NCBI GenBank assembly: GCA_030037775.1
Contig: JASHQB010000250.1
Location: forward strand, 1 to 33,599
Reading direction: 5' to 3'
Length of the DNA stretch: 33,599 nucleotides
Source: Candidatus Acidiferrales bacterium
GTDB taxonomy: Bacteria; Acidobacteriota; Terriglobia; Acidiferrales; UBA7541
This document shows positions 17,806 through 25,779 of this stretch, piece after piece. A program made the position numbers and the translations under genes. Numbering within the stretch: position 1 is the first letter of the stretch; every line of letters begins with the position of its first letter. The notes beneath the pieces were generated by a model. It was not told the origin of the DNA, did no database searches, and worked only from the letters and a program-made list of their open reading frames with translations.

Positions 17806-19467
17806 CTATTGTTGAGAGCTGGGCGCCGGGCTGCCGCCAATTTGCGTGCCGATGATTTCGCCCGAGATGATGATTTCGACGCGGCGGTTCTGCTTGCGGC
17901 CGGTCACCGAGTCGTTGCTGGCGACTGGGCTTGATTTTCCGTAACCGATCGATGTCACGGCCGCCGGATCGACGCCCTGGCTGACCAGATAGGCGCGCAC
18001 GGAACTGGCGCGACTCTCCGAAAGAGTCTGATTGTAAGCGTCGCTGCCGACGCTGTCGGTGTAACCCTCGATCTGCAACTTCAAACCGGGATGCGCTTCC
18101 ACGATGCCGGAGAGCTTCGCCAGCGCTTCGCGCGCCGCAGGTTGCAGATCATATTTGGCGGTGTCAAAGAGCACGTCGGCCATATTCACTTTCAGACCGC
18201 GAGAGGTGTCCGTGGTCGGCAGGATTCGGCTGAACTGCTGAAGCAGGTTCGCGCGGAGCTCCTCTTTCTCTTGCTCGGAACGCGCCGCGGCCGCTTGAGC
18301 TTGCGCTGCAGCCTGTTGGGCCTGTGCGGCGGCTTGCTGTTCCTGCTGTGCTTTGGCGTCAGCGAGTGCGCGCGCCTGCGCTTCCTGTTGAGCTTCCAAC
18401 TGCGCCTTTTCCTTGTCCAGCTCGGCTTGTTGACGCGCTGCAGCTTCGGCCTGGGCTTTGGCGTCTGCCAAGGCCCGGGCTTGCGCTTCCTGCTGCGCTT
18501 GCAGTTCGGCCTTCTCTTTCTCTAGTTCCGCTTGCTGGCGAGCGAGTTCATCCTGCTGCTGTTTTGCGGAGGCGGCAGCCGCAGCGGCCTGAGCGTCGGC
18601 CTCGCGCTTCGCTTCAGCGGCGCGCTCGGCGGCGGCCGCTTCATCGGCTTTGCGCCGCAGCGTGATTTGCCGCGCGTCGGCGGCATTCTCGACGGCATCG
18701 CGTGCGCTCTGAACCTCCTGCTTGCGGTCGCCTCGATGCGCAAGAATCGTTTCGGCATTGGCGAGCGACATCTGCGCGCGCGAAAGCGCATCTGCGGCGT
18801 ACTGGGCTGCTCCCGCGTTTTTGGCAATCGCCAGAGCGTTGCGCGCTTCCAGCACTTCCAGCGGCACGAACGTCTTGGCTACGTTCTGATTTTCCTGCGT
18901 CACATTGTAAGAATATTCGCCGCGGTCCAGCAGCTCGTACTTGGCGGTGACTTTCTCGATGGTCCCGGCGGTCTCCGGAAGAACGACATTCTCGAGCACC
19001 ACCACGTTGCTCGGCTGGCTGACCGCGTAGTACGGCTCGGCGGTAACGATCAGGCCGAAGGTCTGCAGCGCCGTAGTTACCTGGATCTTGCTGCTGTCGG
19101 CGCCGTTCAATAAGATCTCGCCAAGATTGCTGGCCTTCCCCTCAGGCGTGATGGCCCACAGAACGTAAGTAAAGAACTCAGCGCCAAATCTTTGCGCTGG
19201 GACCAGGTCCTTGAACTTGGCGTCGATGGCCAAGCGCCCCTGCTTGCTTTCCACTTTGGCCTCGCCTTTGGCCTGAACCAGCAAGGGCGTTCCCTGGAAG
19301 CCGATGTCGGTCGCGCCGCTGCGATGCTGGTAGCTGATGGCTGTGACTGAGTCGCCGACGACGTTGACTTGGTAGATCGGTGCGTTCTTTTCTGCTTGTT
19401 GCCCATGGGCCATGGGCACAGAGGCCGCGAGCGCAACGACGAGCGTGAGCGATCTGAGAATCTTCAT
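17806..19467 (-). CDS. OmpA-family protein with a long coiled coil
   Basis: 553 residues from ATG 19467 (GGAGG nine bases upstream; the signal peptide MKILRSLTLVVALAASVPMAHG then lies at the N-terminus). Residues about 25-200 form a mixed domain of unknown type. A DUF4398-like helical part follows (LEARNALAIAKNAGAAQYAADALSRAQ). Then comes an Ala/Gln/Glu-rich coiled coil (about 270-410) containing two near-identical 35-residue units. The C-terminus is an OmpA peptidoglycan-binding domain (VLFDTAKYDLQPAAREALAK, EGYTDSVGSDAYN, LSESRASSVRAYLVSQGV, NRRVEIII). It should tether envelope structures to peptidoglycan from the periplasm. No pal/tol genes are adjacent. The overlapping start of the next small gene is avoided if that gene begins at 17735. 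Confidence 0.88.
   Translation of the reverse strand: MKILRSLTLVVALAASVPMAHGQQAEKNAPIYQVNVVGDSVTAISYQHRSGATDIGFQGTPLLVQAKGEAKVESKQGRLAIDAKFKDLVPAQRFGAEFFTYVLWAITPEGKASNLGEILLNGADSSKIQVTTALQTFGLIVTAEPYYAVSQPSNVVVLENVVLPETAGTIEKVTAKYELLDRGEYSYNVTQENQNVAKTFVPLEVLEARNALAIAKNAGAAQYAADALSRAQMSLANAETILAHRGDRKQEVQSARDAVENAADARQITLRRKADEAAAAERAAEAKREADAQAAAAAASAKQQQDELARQQAELEKEKAELQAQQEAQARALADAKAQAEAAARQQAELDKEKAQLEAQQEAQARALADAKAQQEQQAAAQAQQAAAQAQAAAARSEQEKEELRANLLQQFSRILPTTDTSRGLKVNMADVLFDTAKYDLQPAAREALAKLSGIVEAHPGLKLQIEGYTDSVGSDAYNQTLSESRASSVRAYLVSQGVDPAAVTSIGYGKSSPVASNDSVTGRKQNRRVEIIISGEIIGTQIGGSPAPSSQQ
18351..18540. repeat. Tandem 105-base repeat inside the OmpA-family gene
   Basis: Two copies with a period of exactly 105 bases (35 codons), for example CTTTGGCGTC at 18351 and 18456. 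They encode the units AELEKEKAELQAQQEAQARA and AELDKEKAQLEAQQEAQARA with shared flanks. In-frame duplication lengthens the coiled coil. Confidence 0.8.
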
Positions 19468-19905
19468 CTTTGCCTTCCTCCACCACAAGGCCGAGACGCG
19501 CTGTTCAGCAGCCGGTCGACTGCGCCCGGGCCTCATCCAACTTGTCCAAGAATGAGTGGAATCGCCTTAATTCGAGCGTAGCAAGGCTGATTCGAGAGGT
19601 AAATGGTTTGTTTTGTGCAGATGTCGCAACCGTACAGGGCGAACCGCGGCTCCGCGATCTTCGTTTACCTGCCCAGATTTGTACCGTCGAGCCGCCGGAG
19701 GAATTCCACTGGTAGGCACTTTCCTCCGCACGCGGTAGACCCCCTGGGAAAAGCCCTTTCCCGGTGGTTAACTGCGACGGCACATCGGCAGGCTGGCGTT
19801 TTCTTGCATTTCCGCAGCGGCGGGCCTAAACTTTTGTTTTGTTGGTTTTGCAATGATAGAAGTGGGGCGACTCTCCCCGCGGCTCATAAAACTCAGGAGG
19901 CCACT
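19468..19905. other. Divergent intergenic region ompA-like / pckG
   Basis: 438 bases with no convincing gene; the pckG frame stays open across it but the ribosome site puts the start at 19906. TTGTTT (19834) and TAGAAG (19857), 17 bases apart, are a weak promoter candidate giving a leader of about 40 bases. I see no clear riboswitch or terminator. Nothing else is supported. Confidence 0.5.
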
Positions 19906-21666
19906 GTGCCAACCCCGTTGGAAAATTGGGTTGAGGAAGTTTCCCGCCTAACGACTCCGAAAGAGGTCGTTTGGTGCGACGGCTCAGCCCGCGAATATCA
20001 GAAAATCGTCGAGGGTATGCTCGGCGAAGGCTCCTTTGTCAATTTGAACAGCCAGACCTATCCGAATTGTTATCTTCACCGCAGCAATCCTAACGATGTG
20101 GCCCGCACCGAGGGCGTCACGTTCATCTGCACGCGGCAAAAATCCGACGCCGGGCCCACCAACAACTGGATGGCGCCGGAAGAGGCGAAGAAGAAGGCAG
20201 AAGTCTTCTTCCGCGGCGCGATGAAGAACCGTACCATGTACGTCATTCCGTACATCCTTGGCCCTGAGAAGTCGCCCTACAGCAAAGTCGGCGTGGAGCT
20301 CACCGACAGCGCCTACGTGGTCGCGAACATGCGAATCATGTCGCGAATGGGCAAAGCGGCGATGGACCGGCTGGGCAGTTCCGACGACTTTGTCCCAGGC
20401 CTGCATTCGCTGGGCGATATGGACCCACAGCACCGTATGATCCTGCACTTCCCCGAAGAAAAACTGATTTGGAGCGTCGGCTCGGGTTATGGCGGCAACG
20501 CATTGCTCGGGAAAAAGTGCTTCGCGCTGCGCATCGCCAGTTGGATGGCGCACCGGGAAGGCTGGATGGCCGAACACACCCTGATTCTGGGGCTCGAGGA
20601 CCCGTCCGGGAAAACGACGTATATGTGCGCGGCGTTTCCGAGCGCCTGCGGCAAGACGAACCTGGCGATGATGGTGTCCGCACTGGAGAACGAAGGCTAT
20701 CGAGTCAAGACGATTGGTGACGACATCGCGTGGCTGCACCCGGGGAAGGACGGGATACTGTATGCGATCAATCCCGAGAATGGCTTTTTCGGCGTTGCCC
20801 CCGGCACTAACAGCAAAACGAATCCAAACGTGATGACCGCCGTGCACCGCAATACCGTCTTCACAAACGTGGCTATTACAAACGACGGTGAACCGTGGTG
20901 GGAGGGAATGGACGGCGGAGTTCCCACGAACATGATTGACTGGAAAGGCGAAAAGTGGACGCCCAGCAAGGGCAACGCGGCGCATCCCAATTCGCGTTAC
21001 ACCGTTCCCGCCACGCAGACGCCCTCGATTTCCAAACACTTTGAAGATCCCGAAGGCGTGCCGATTTCGGCGATTATTTTCGGCGGGCGTCGCGCGAAAG
21101 TGGCGCCGCTGGTGTTCGAAGCGCGGGATTGGCAGCATGGCGTCTTCGTGGGCGCCACGATGGCGTCGGAGACAACCGCGGCAGCCACGGGTGCGTTGGG
21201 CGTCACGCGGCGCGATCCGATGGCCATGCTGCCCTTCTGCGGCTACAACATGGCCGATTATTTCCAGCACTGGCTCGACATGGGCAAGCGCGTGGCAAAG
21301 CCTCCCAGGATTTTTCATGTGAACTGGTTCCGCAAGGGGGATGACGGAAAATTTCTGTGGCCGGGCTACGGCGAAAACGTGCGCGTGTTGAAATGGATGC
21401 TGGAACGCATCGAAGGGCGCGGCGCAGCCACCGAAACACCGATCGGCAATGTGCCGGCCGCGGGCGCGCTGGACCTGAAGGGCCTGAATATCTCCGATGA
21501 AACCATGCAAAAGCTACTGAATGTTGACCCCGCCGTATGGGCCGACGAGCACGACGCCATCGGCAAGTTCTTCGACAAATTCGGCAGCCGGTTGCCCGAG
21601 GAACTCCATCAGGAGCACGAAAAGCTGGGGCAGCGGCTGCAGCGCGTCGCCGTGGCGCAGAAATAA
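19906..21666 (+). CDS. pckG: Phosphoenolpyruvate carboxykinase (GTP)
   Basis: 586 residues converting oxaloacetate and GTP to PEP, CO2 and GDP, the committing step of gluconeogenesis in the cytoplasm. The GTP-type enzyme is recognised by FPSACGKTN (kinase-1 loop, about 244-252), GDDIAWL (about 271), NPENGFFGVAPGT, and SETTAAATGALG with RRDPMAMLPFCGYNMADYF. Length matches the family (about 590-620) and excludes the ATP type. GTG 19906 is chosen because CAGGAGG lies five bases before it. A strong terminator follows at once, so it is transcribed alone. Confidence 0.96.
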   Translation: MPTPLENWVEEVSRLTTPKEVVWCDGSAREYQKIVEGMLGEGSFVNLNSQTYPNCYLHRSNPNDVARTEGVTFICTRQKSDAGPTNNWMAPEEAKKKAEVFFRGAMKNRTMYVIPYILGPEKSPYSKVGVELTDSAYVVANMRIMSRMGKAAMDRLGSSDDFVPGLHSLGDMDPQHRMILHFPEEKLIWSVGSGYGGNALLGKKCFALRIASWMAHREGWMAEHTLILGLEDPSGKTTYMCAAFPSACGKTNLAMMVSALENEGYRVKTIGDDIAWLHPGKDGILYAINPENGFFGVAPGTNSKTNPNVMTAVHRNTVFTNVAITNDGEPWWEGMDGGVPTNMIDWKGEKWTPSKGNAAHPNSRYTVPATQTPSISKHFEDPEGVPISAIIFGGRRAKVAPLVFEARDWQHGVFVGATMASETTAAATGALGVTRRDPMAMLPFCGYNMADYFQHWLDMGKRVAKPPRIFHVNWFRKGDDGKFLWPGYGENVRVLKWMLERIEGRGAATETPIGNVPAAGALDLKGLNISDETMQKLLNVDPAVWADEHDAIGKFFDKFGSRLPEELHQEHEKLGQRLQRVAVAQK

Positions 21667-21697
21667 ATTCCGCGCACAGGACTCTATGCAGTCTTGG

Positions 21698-21730
21698 CCG
21701 CAGGATGGCGTTTCGTCCTGCGGCTTTTTT
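21698..21730 (+). terminator. Intrinsic terminator of pckG
   Basis: CCGCAGGATG, six-base loop, CGTCCTGCGG (ten pairs, one G-U), then CTTTTTT, 31 bases past the pckG stop. It isolates pckG from the next gene. Confidence 0.9.
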
Positions 21731-21770
21731 GTCTTATGCTCGCCTCGAGCGACGCGCCGAGCTGAGGTCC

Positions 21771-22181
21771 ATGAACATCGATAGGGTTCGCGAATATTGC
21801 ATGCAGATGGCGCATGCGACGGAGTCTCTGCAGTGGGGCGACGATCTCGTCTTCAAGATTGGCGGTAAAATGTTCGCGGCGCTCGTGCTGGAGCCCGCCC
21901 CCATTTGGCTATCGTTCCAATGCACGCCGGAAGAGTTCGCGGAATTGACGGAGCGGCCCGGAATCATTCCTGCGCCATACTCGGCGCGCTATTACTGGGT
22001 GGCGCTGGAGACGCACGAGGCGCTCAGCTCCAGCGAGCTCGAACGGCTTCTCCGCGACTCTTACCAGATGGTGCTGGAAAAGCTGCCACGCAAGACGCGC
22101 CAAGCTTTGGCCCAAGCCGCGTCGCCGAAAAGCAAAGTCAAATCCACAAATAAGCGCCGCCCTCGCCGTAAGGCGCGTTGA
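21771..22181 (+). CDS. MmcQ/YjbR-family protein
   Basis: 136 residues. It begins MNIDRVREYCMQMAHATESL and has WGDDLVFKIGGKMFAALVLE and FAELTERPGIIPAPY followed by YYWVALE, the ordered pattern of the MmcQ/YjbR (DUF419) family. These small proteins have a CyaY-like fold and are described as possible DNA-binding proteins; true function is unsettled. A Lys/Arg-rich tail (SKVKSTNKRRPRRKAR) would favour nucleic acid contact. GAGG precedes ATG 21771. The last 44 bases overlap the end of the convergent Cys-rich gene, and that overlapped part encodes this basic tail. Confidence 0.85.
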   Translation: MNIDRVREYCMQMAHATESLQWGDDLVFKIGGKMFAALVLEPAPIWLSFQCTPEEFAELTERPGIIPAPYSARYYWVALETHEALSSSELERLLRDSYQMVLEKLPRKTRQALAQAASPKSKVKSTNKRRPRRKAR

Positions 22182-22767
22182 CGTAAAACAGATTCACCTG
22201 CTCGAGGGACGTGAGCGAGCGGCAAACCGCTTGCGCGCCGTGCGTCGCACAAAAATGCTCGCCGGCAACTTCGCGGATCAGCTCGGCGGCGTCGAGATTG
22301 GGCACGCGCCCGCGCGGAAACCACAGCCAAGTCGCGCGCCGTTCGCAATCTTGGCAGGGTTTGGATTCTTCCACATCGCGAGCGAGCCGAGCCCCCACCG
22401 CTTGCGATAAAGCAGGCTCCACTCCAGCGGCGTCGAAATCCGGCGCCGCGACAAAGAAAAATTGCGTCACGGATTCCGGATCGGGTTCAAAAGCGACGAC
22501 GCGCCCCGCATAGAGAGAAACTTCCTTCTCGAAAACTTTGGCGAAGCATTCGCGGCACAGAGAAACCTCGGGGCGGCGGCGCTCACGCAGTTTTACGTTC
22601 TTGCCCTGCAGGAAAAGATTGTCCGGCAGAAAGGTGGCCATCCAGGGAGAGTGCGATTCCAGGTGGACGCATTCCGCGGGCATGCGGATCAGACGCGAGA
22701 GCCAATTCGCCGTACGCCAGCGAAAGGAAAACTCGGGGTAAGCCTGCTGAATCGTGAGTCGCGGCAT
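22138..22767 (-). CDS. Cys-rich protein of unknown function
   Basis: 209 residues from ATG 22767 (an in-frame GTG at 22800 is the alternative; neither has a clear ribosome site). I do not recognise a family. It has two CxxC pairs, CRECFAKVF (about 71-74) and CQDCERRATWLWFPRGR (about 138-141), and a later HFCATHGAQAVC, so one or two zinc knuckles are likely. No signal or membrane segment. The middle (VVAFEPDPESVTQFFFVAAP) looks like a compact alpha/beta part. It converges with, and overlaps by 44 bases, the YjbR gene, and is divergent from the peroxiredoxin gene. Confidence 0.6.
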   Translation of the reverse strand: MPRLTIQQAYPEFSFRWRTANWLSRLIRMPAECVHLESHSPWMATFLPDNLFLQGKNVKLRERRRPEVSLCRECFAKVFEKEVSLYAGRVVAFEPDPESVTQFFFVAAPDFDAAGVEPALSQAVGARLARDVEESKPCQDCERRATWLWFPRGRVPNLDAAELIREVAGEHFCATHGAQAVCRSLTSLEQVNLFYVNAPYGEGGAYLWI

Positions 22768-22848
22768 TTTTTTCGTCAGCGTCACGGCGGCGGCGCCCAC
22801 CTATGGTATCGCAAGCCGTTTACTTACACCCGTTCGTCGAGCGCCCGT

Positions 22849-22878
22849 TTGTCTCCCATCGACGCGTCGGGTTATGAT
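22849..22878 (+). promoter_or_regulatory. Promoter of the peroxiredoxin gene
   Basis: -35 TTGTCT (4/6), 18 bases, -10 TATGAT (5/6), giving a start near 22885 and a leader of about 53 bases. Confidence 0.5.
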
Positions 22879-22937
22879 GAAGTGCTTTTCCGGCGAACCA
22901 TTCGCCAGCCATCATCGAAAAAAATCAAGGAGGAGCC

Positions 22938-23399
22938 ATGCCGATTGCCGTGGGCGCTGCCGCGCCGGAATTCACGCTGAAAGATCAGGACCAGAAGGAT
23001 GTGAAGCTCAGCGATTTCAAAGGCAAGAAAAATGTGGTCGTCGTTTTTTACCCGCTCGATTGGAGCCCGGTCTGCACCAATGAACACGTCTGCTTCATCA
23101 ATGACATGAAAAACTTCGAGAAGCTCGACGCGCAGGTGCTGGGCCTTTCTGTGGACAGCGTCTGGTCGCATAAAGCCTGGGCGGAAAAAATGGGCATCCA
23201 TTATCCTTTGCTCGCGGATTTTCAGCCGCGCGGAGCCGTGGCGGACAAGTTCGGCGTCTTCCTGCCGGAAAAAGGAATCACCGGCCGCGCCATTGCGATT
23301 ATCGACCGCAAGGGCAAAGTGGCGTGGTTCAAGAATTACGAAATTCTGCAGGTTCCCGACGTGAAGGAAGTCGCCGACGCGCTGGCCAAAATCAAATAA
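22938..23399 (+). CDS. Peroxiredoxin (AhpC/TSA, AhpE-like)
   Basis: 153-residue thioredoxin-fold peroxidase that reduces hydroperoxides in the cytoplasm. It has APEFTLKDQDQKDVKLSDFK, then FYPLDWSPVCTNE with the peroxidatic Cys46, and a second Cys six residues later (Cys52). The PxxxSxxC form and the short length fit the AhpE/Prx-like group. Cys52 could resolve the sulfenic acid within the subunit, but it may be too close in the helix; a thioredoxin or other thiol could resolve it instead. AAGGAGGA lies three bases before ATG 22938, and a good promoter is upstream. It converges with the cytochrome c gene, with nine bases between stops. Confidence 0.92.
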   Translation: MPIAVGAAAPEFTLKDQDQKDVKLSDFKGKKNVVVVFYPLDWSPVCTNEHVCFINDMKNFEKLDAQVLGLSVDSVWSHKAWAEKMGIHYPLLADFQPRGAVADKFGVFLPEKGITGRAIAIIDRKGKVAWFKNYEILQVPDVKEVADALAKIK

Positions 23400-23420
23400 A
23401 GCCCGGAATTATTTCTGGGC
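23388..23420 (-). terminator. Terminator wrapped around the cytochrome c stop codon
   Basis: 23401-23420 forms an eight-pair stem (GCCCGGAA / TTCTGGGC, one G-U) with loop TTAT. Read leftward it is followed by TTTATTTGATTTT. The TAA stop of the cytochrome gene lies in and beside the loop, and the U-run lies in the 3' end of the convergent peroxiredoxin gene. Confidence 0.6.
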
Positions 23421-23864
23421 GGGCGCGCTCGCCGGATGAGCGAAGACGCGGATGAGATCCACCAGTTCCCAGCGTTGCTCGTCGCTGAGCCGGTTCTTGA
23501 ACGCCGGCATCGGCTTCCGCCCGTTGGTCATTTTCCAAAAAATCTCGCCGTCGCTCATCGAATCGACCAGCCGCGCGTTGGTGAAATTGGTCGGCTTGGT
23601 CGAATAGAAATACGTTGCGCCTGGCGGAACTTTTCCGTCGCCATTCACTCCATGGCACTTTTGGCAAATATTGGTGTAGAGCTCGCCCGCCGCGGCAATC
23701 GTCGCAGTATTCATCGGCACGGGATTTTTCAAGCTCTTCGCCTCCGGCGGGACGTTCCATCCGCCACAGCCGGCCGCGATCGCCACCCCGAGCAAGGCCG
23801 CAACGAACGCGACTCTCCGTTTCGAAAATCTTCCAGTTCTTCTGCGCAACTCAGCCCCCGCCAC
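23409..23864 (-). CDS. Lipoprotein cytochrome c
   Basis: 151 residues from GTG 23864 (a TTG 15 bases later is possible). The N-terminus is basic, then hydrophobic, ending in the lipobox AIAAGC (Cys33), so the protein is anchored in a membrane facing the periplasm. A single haem site is CQKCH (67-71), and the distal Met is probably Met119 in GRKPMPAFKNRL. ATYFYSTKPTNFTN and MSDGEIFWKMTNG are common in class I mono-haem cytochromes of electron-transfer chains. It overlaps the upstream small membrane gene by 14 bases, so translation is probably coupled. The partner reductase or oxidase is not in the window. Confidence 0.88.
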   Translation of the reverse strand: MAGAELRRRTGRFSKRRVAFVAALLGVAIAAGCGGWNVPPEAKSLKNPVPMNTATIAAAGELYTNICQKCHGVNGDGKVPPGATYFYSTKPTNFTNARLVDSMSDGEIFWKMTNGRKPMPAFKNRLSDEQRWELVDLIRVFAHPASAPAQK

Positions 23865-24150
23865 GCACCGCGCGAAACACGGAAATCGCGACGATCACCA
23901 GCATGATGATCACGTAGACCCGCAAGCCCCACAGCATCAGCCGCACGCGGAACGACAGCGGCCTGCGCCCAAACCGTGTGCGCTGCTTTTCGGCGACGAC
24001 TTGGTCGGCCTCCAACAGCGACAGCACCACCTGCGGATGCTTCAGGTCCGGCCGCGCCGATAACGCCGCAGCCTCAATCTCCTGCTGCGAATCTCTGGCT
24101 CGATCTTTCTTGAAGTGATCGCGGTTCAAGAGGTTGCTCCCTTTCTTCAA
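23851..24150 (-). CDS. Small single-pass membrane protein
   Basis: 99 residues from TTG 24150; a second TTG at 24129 with GGGAG eight bases before it is equally possible and gives 92 residues. The first part is charged and helical (FKKDRARDSQQEIEAAALSA, LSLLEADQVVAEKQRTR). One long hydrophobic helix lies near the C-terminus (LMLWGLRVYVIIMLVIVAIS), ending FRAVRGGG. This topology would place the bulk in the cytoplasm. No family recognised. It lies between the NRAMP-like gene (24 bases upstream) and the cytochrome c gene (14-base overlap), so it is the middle gene of that operon and could link transporter and cytochrome, which is speculation. Confidence 0.7.
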   Translation of the reverse strand: MKKGSNLLNRDHFKKDRARDSQQEIEAAALSARPDLKHPQVVLSLLEADQVVAEKQRTRFGRRPLSFRVRLMLWGLRVYVIIMLVIVAISVFRAVRGGG

Positions 24151-24174
24151 GACGCCTCGTGCGCACAGCTCAGC

Positions 24175-25608
24175 TCAACCGCCCAGAATGCCGGGAAACA
24201 CGGTGGCGATTCCAAATCCCAGCCCGGCGCATACCAACAATACCGTCACTGTGATGCCGGCAAAGTTTTGCCAGAAGCTATTCGCGTGTTCGCCCATCAG
24301 GTCGCGGTCATTGACGAGCAAAAGCAAAAACGCCAGCGCCGGAGGCATGGCCAGTACGGCAATCACGTTTACGGTCAGCACAATGAATTCGAGTGGAGCG
24401 TGCGGAACCAGGACCAATCCAGCGGCTACGCAGGCCGAGCCGACGAGAATCAGATAAAACGGCCATGCCTCGCGCAGAGGCCGGTTCAAACTGTGCGCTG
24501 TGCCGAAAACTTCGCCAAACGCGTAAGCCGAAGAAGTGGAAATGGCGATCGCCGCCACGAGTCCCGCTTCGAGTATCCCCAGTGCGAAAAGCATGGCGCC
24601 CACGTGGCCAATCCACGGCTGCAGTGCCTGAGCGAACTCCGCACCTTGAAAATCCGCGGCATTGATGCCGTGGCGGAACAGGGGCGCGGTGGCAAGCACC
24701 GTCGCGACGGCGAACACCGCCGCCAGGACCGTTCCCAGCAGCGTGTCGAGCTGGCCTGCTGTGATATCGCGCGGCTGCATTCCTTTATCGACCACCGCGC
24801 TCTGCTGAAAAAAAAGCATCCACGGAGTCACCGTGGCGCCGACCACCGAGAGCAACAGCAGCGCAATTTCCGGCCGATTGCCTTGCGGCAGCGGAGACCA
24901 CGTCAGGAATGCGCGTCCGACGGCCTGCCAATTGGGATGCGCCAGCAGCGCCGCCGGAATGAACAGGCCGTTGAAAATTGCGAGGCCCAGCGTGATGCGC
25001 TCCCACGTCCAATAGCGGCCGGTGGCAATCGCCCCTAGCACCAGAAGCAAAGCGCCGCCCACGGCGACTCCTGGACGCACGCCGAAAAAGCTCAGGCCCG
25101 CGCGCACGCCGATGAATTCCGTCACCAGCGTCAGAAAATTTCCAAGCATCAGATCGGCCATCGAAAACAAACCCCAAAACTTTCCGAAGCGATCGAAGAT
25201 CAGCTCCGCGTGGCCGCGATGCGTCACCGCACCCAGTCGAACGGTCATCTCCTGTACCACGAAGCCCATCACAAACGTCAAGACGACAAAGGGAAGGAAA
25301 AAGCCGATACCATATCGCGTGCCGATCGCCGAGTACGAAAGCATGCTCGGCGCGTCGTTTTCACCGAGAAAAACCAAGACCCCCGGACCCACCAGCAACC
25401 AGATCAAGCTCAAGCTGCGCAGAGGGGCAGAGCGACGGCCGCCCCATCGCGCGCGCGCTACTCGCCAGCGATCCTGCGCGCGATCCAGGTCTTCATGCGT
25501 GAGTAAACCGGCCAATTGCTGCCCGGCTGGTGAAGCGGCGGCAGATTCGGTGGTGGGCTGAGCAGGTTGATAGGCGCGCATCTCGGTTTTGTCTGTCAGG
25601 CCTGCCAT
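24175..25608 (-). CDS. NRAMP/SLC11-like metal transporter with non-canonical ion site
   Basis: 477 residues from ATG 25608 (no ribosome site seen; a GTG 12 bases earlier is the alternative). A soluble N-tail of about 65 residues precedes some 11 membrane helices. The fold is recognised by GPGVLVFLGENDAPSMLSY (TM1), QEMTVRLGAVTHRGHAEL, and GATVTPWMLFFQQSAVVDKG (TM6). Classical NRAMP proteins carry DPGN in TM1 and a Met-containing MPH in TM6. Here these read GENDAPS (82-88) and TPW (261-263), so the Met that favours Mn2+/Fe2+ over Mg2+/Ca2+ is gone. A harder ion such as Mg2+ is possible, as in the NRAMP-related Mg transporters, but that is inference. It heads a leftward operon with a small membrane protein and a cytochrome c. 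Confidence 0.85.
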   Translation of the reverse strand: MAGLTDKTEMRAYQPAQPTTESAAASPAGQQLAGLLTHEDLDRAQDRWRVARARWGGRRSAPLRSLSLIWLLVGPGVLVFLGENDAPSMLSYSAIGTRYGIGFFLPFVVLTFVMGFVVQEMTVRLGAVTHRGHAELIFDRFGKFWGLFSMADLMLGNFLTLVTEFIGVRAGLSFFGVRPGVAVGGALLLVLGAIATGRYWTWERITLGLAIFNGLFIPAALLAHPNWQAVGRAFLTWSPLPQGNRPEIALLLLSVVGATVTPWMLFFQQSAVVDKGMQPRDITAGQLDTLLGTVLAAVFAVATVLATAPLFRHGINAADFQGAEFAQALQPWIGHVGAMLFALGILEAGLVAAIAISTSSAYAFGEVFGTAHSLNRPLREAWPFYLILVGSACVAAGLVLVPHAPLEFIVLTVNVIAVLAMPPALAFLLLLVNDRDLMGEHANSFWQNFAGITVTVLLVCAGLGFGIATVFPGILGG

Positions 25609-25618
25609 AGTTAACAGC

Positions 25619-25640
25619 ACTAAACTAATCGACTAAACTA
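25619..25640. promoter_or_regulatory. Direct repeat before the NRAMP-like gene
   Basis: ACTAAACTA occurs twice (25619-25627 and 25632-25640), separated by ATCG, ending about 10 bases before the start codon. A 13-base period close to the start fits binding of a dimeric regulator. TAAACTA also occurs in the palindrome upstream of the diguanylate cyclase. Confidence 0.45.
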
Positions 25641-25744
25641 CACTTAACTCGCAACGGCGTCAACGATTCGGTTCTTCACGCTTTCCCAAAGGGAAACCAG
25701 GCCAGCACCGGCCTCGACCCGCGCGCATGCGTGAGCGGCACTTC

Positions 25745-25753
25745 TGCTATAGT
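25745..25753 (+). promoter_or_regulatory. Extended -10 promoter of the DUF3467 gene
   Basis: TGCTATAGT: TATAGT (5/6) preceded by the TGn extension; no good -35. The predicted start lies about 20 bases before the ATG, just before GAGGA. Confidence 0.5.
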
Positions 25754-25779
25754 GAGCGAGACCAAACGCGGAGGAATCC

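Noticed and set aside
19984-21510. A 508-codon open frame antisense to pckG
   Set aside because: pckG has every catalytic motif on the other strand; the antisense protein is His/Arg-rich and resembles nothing.
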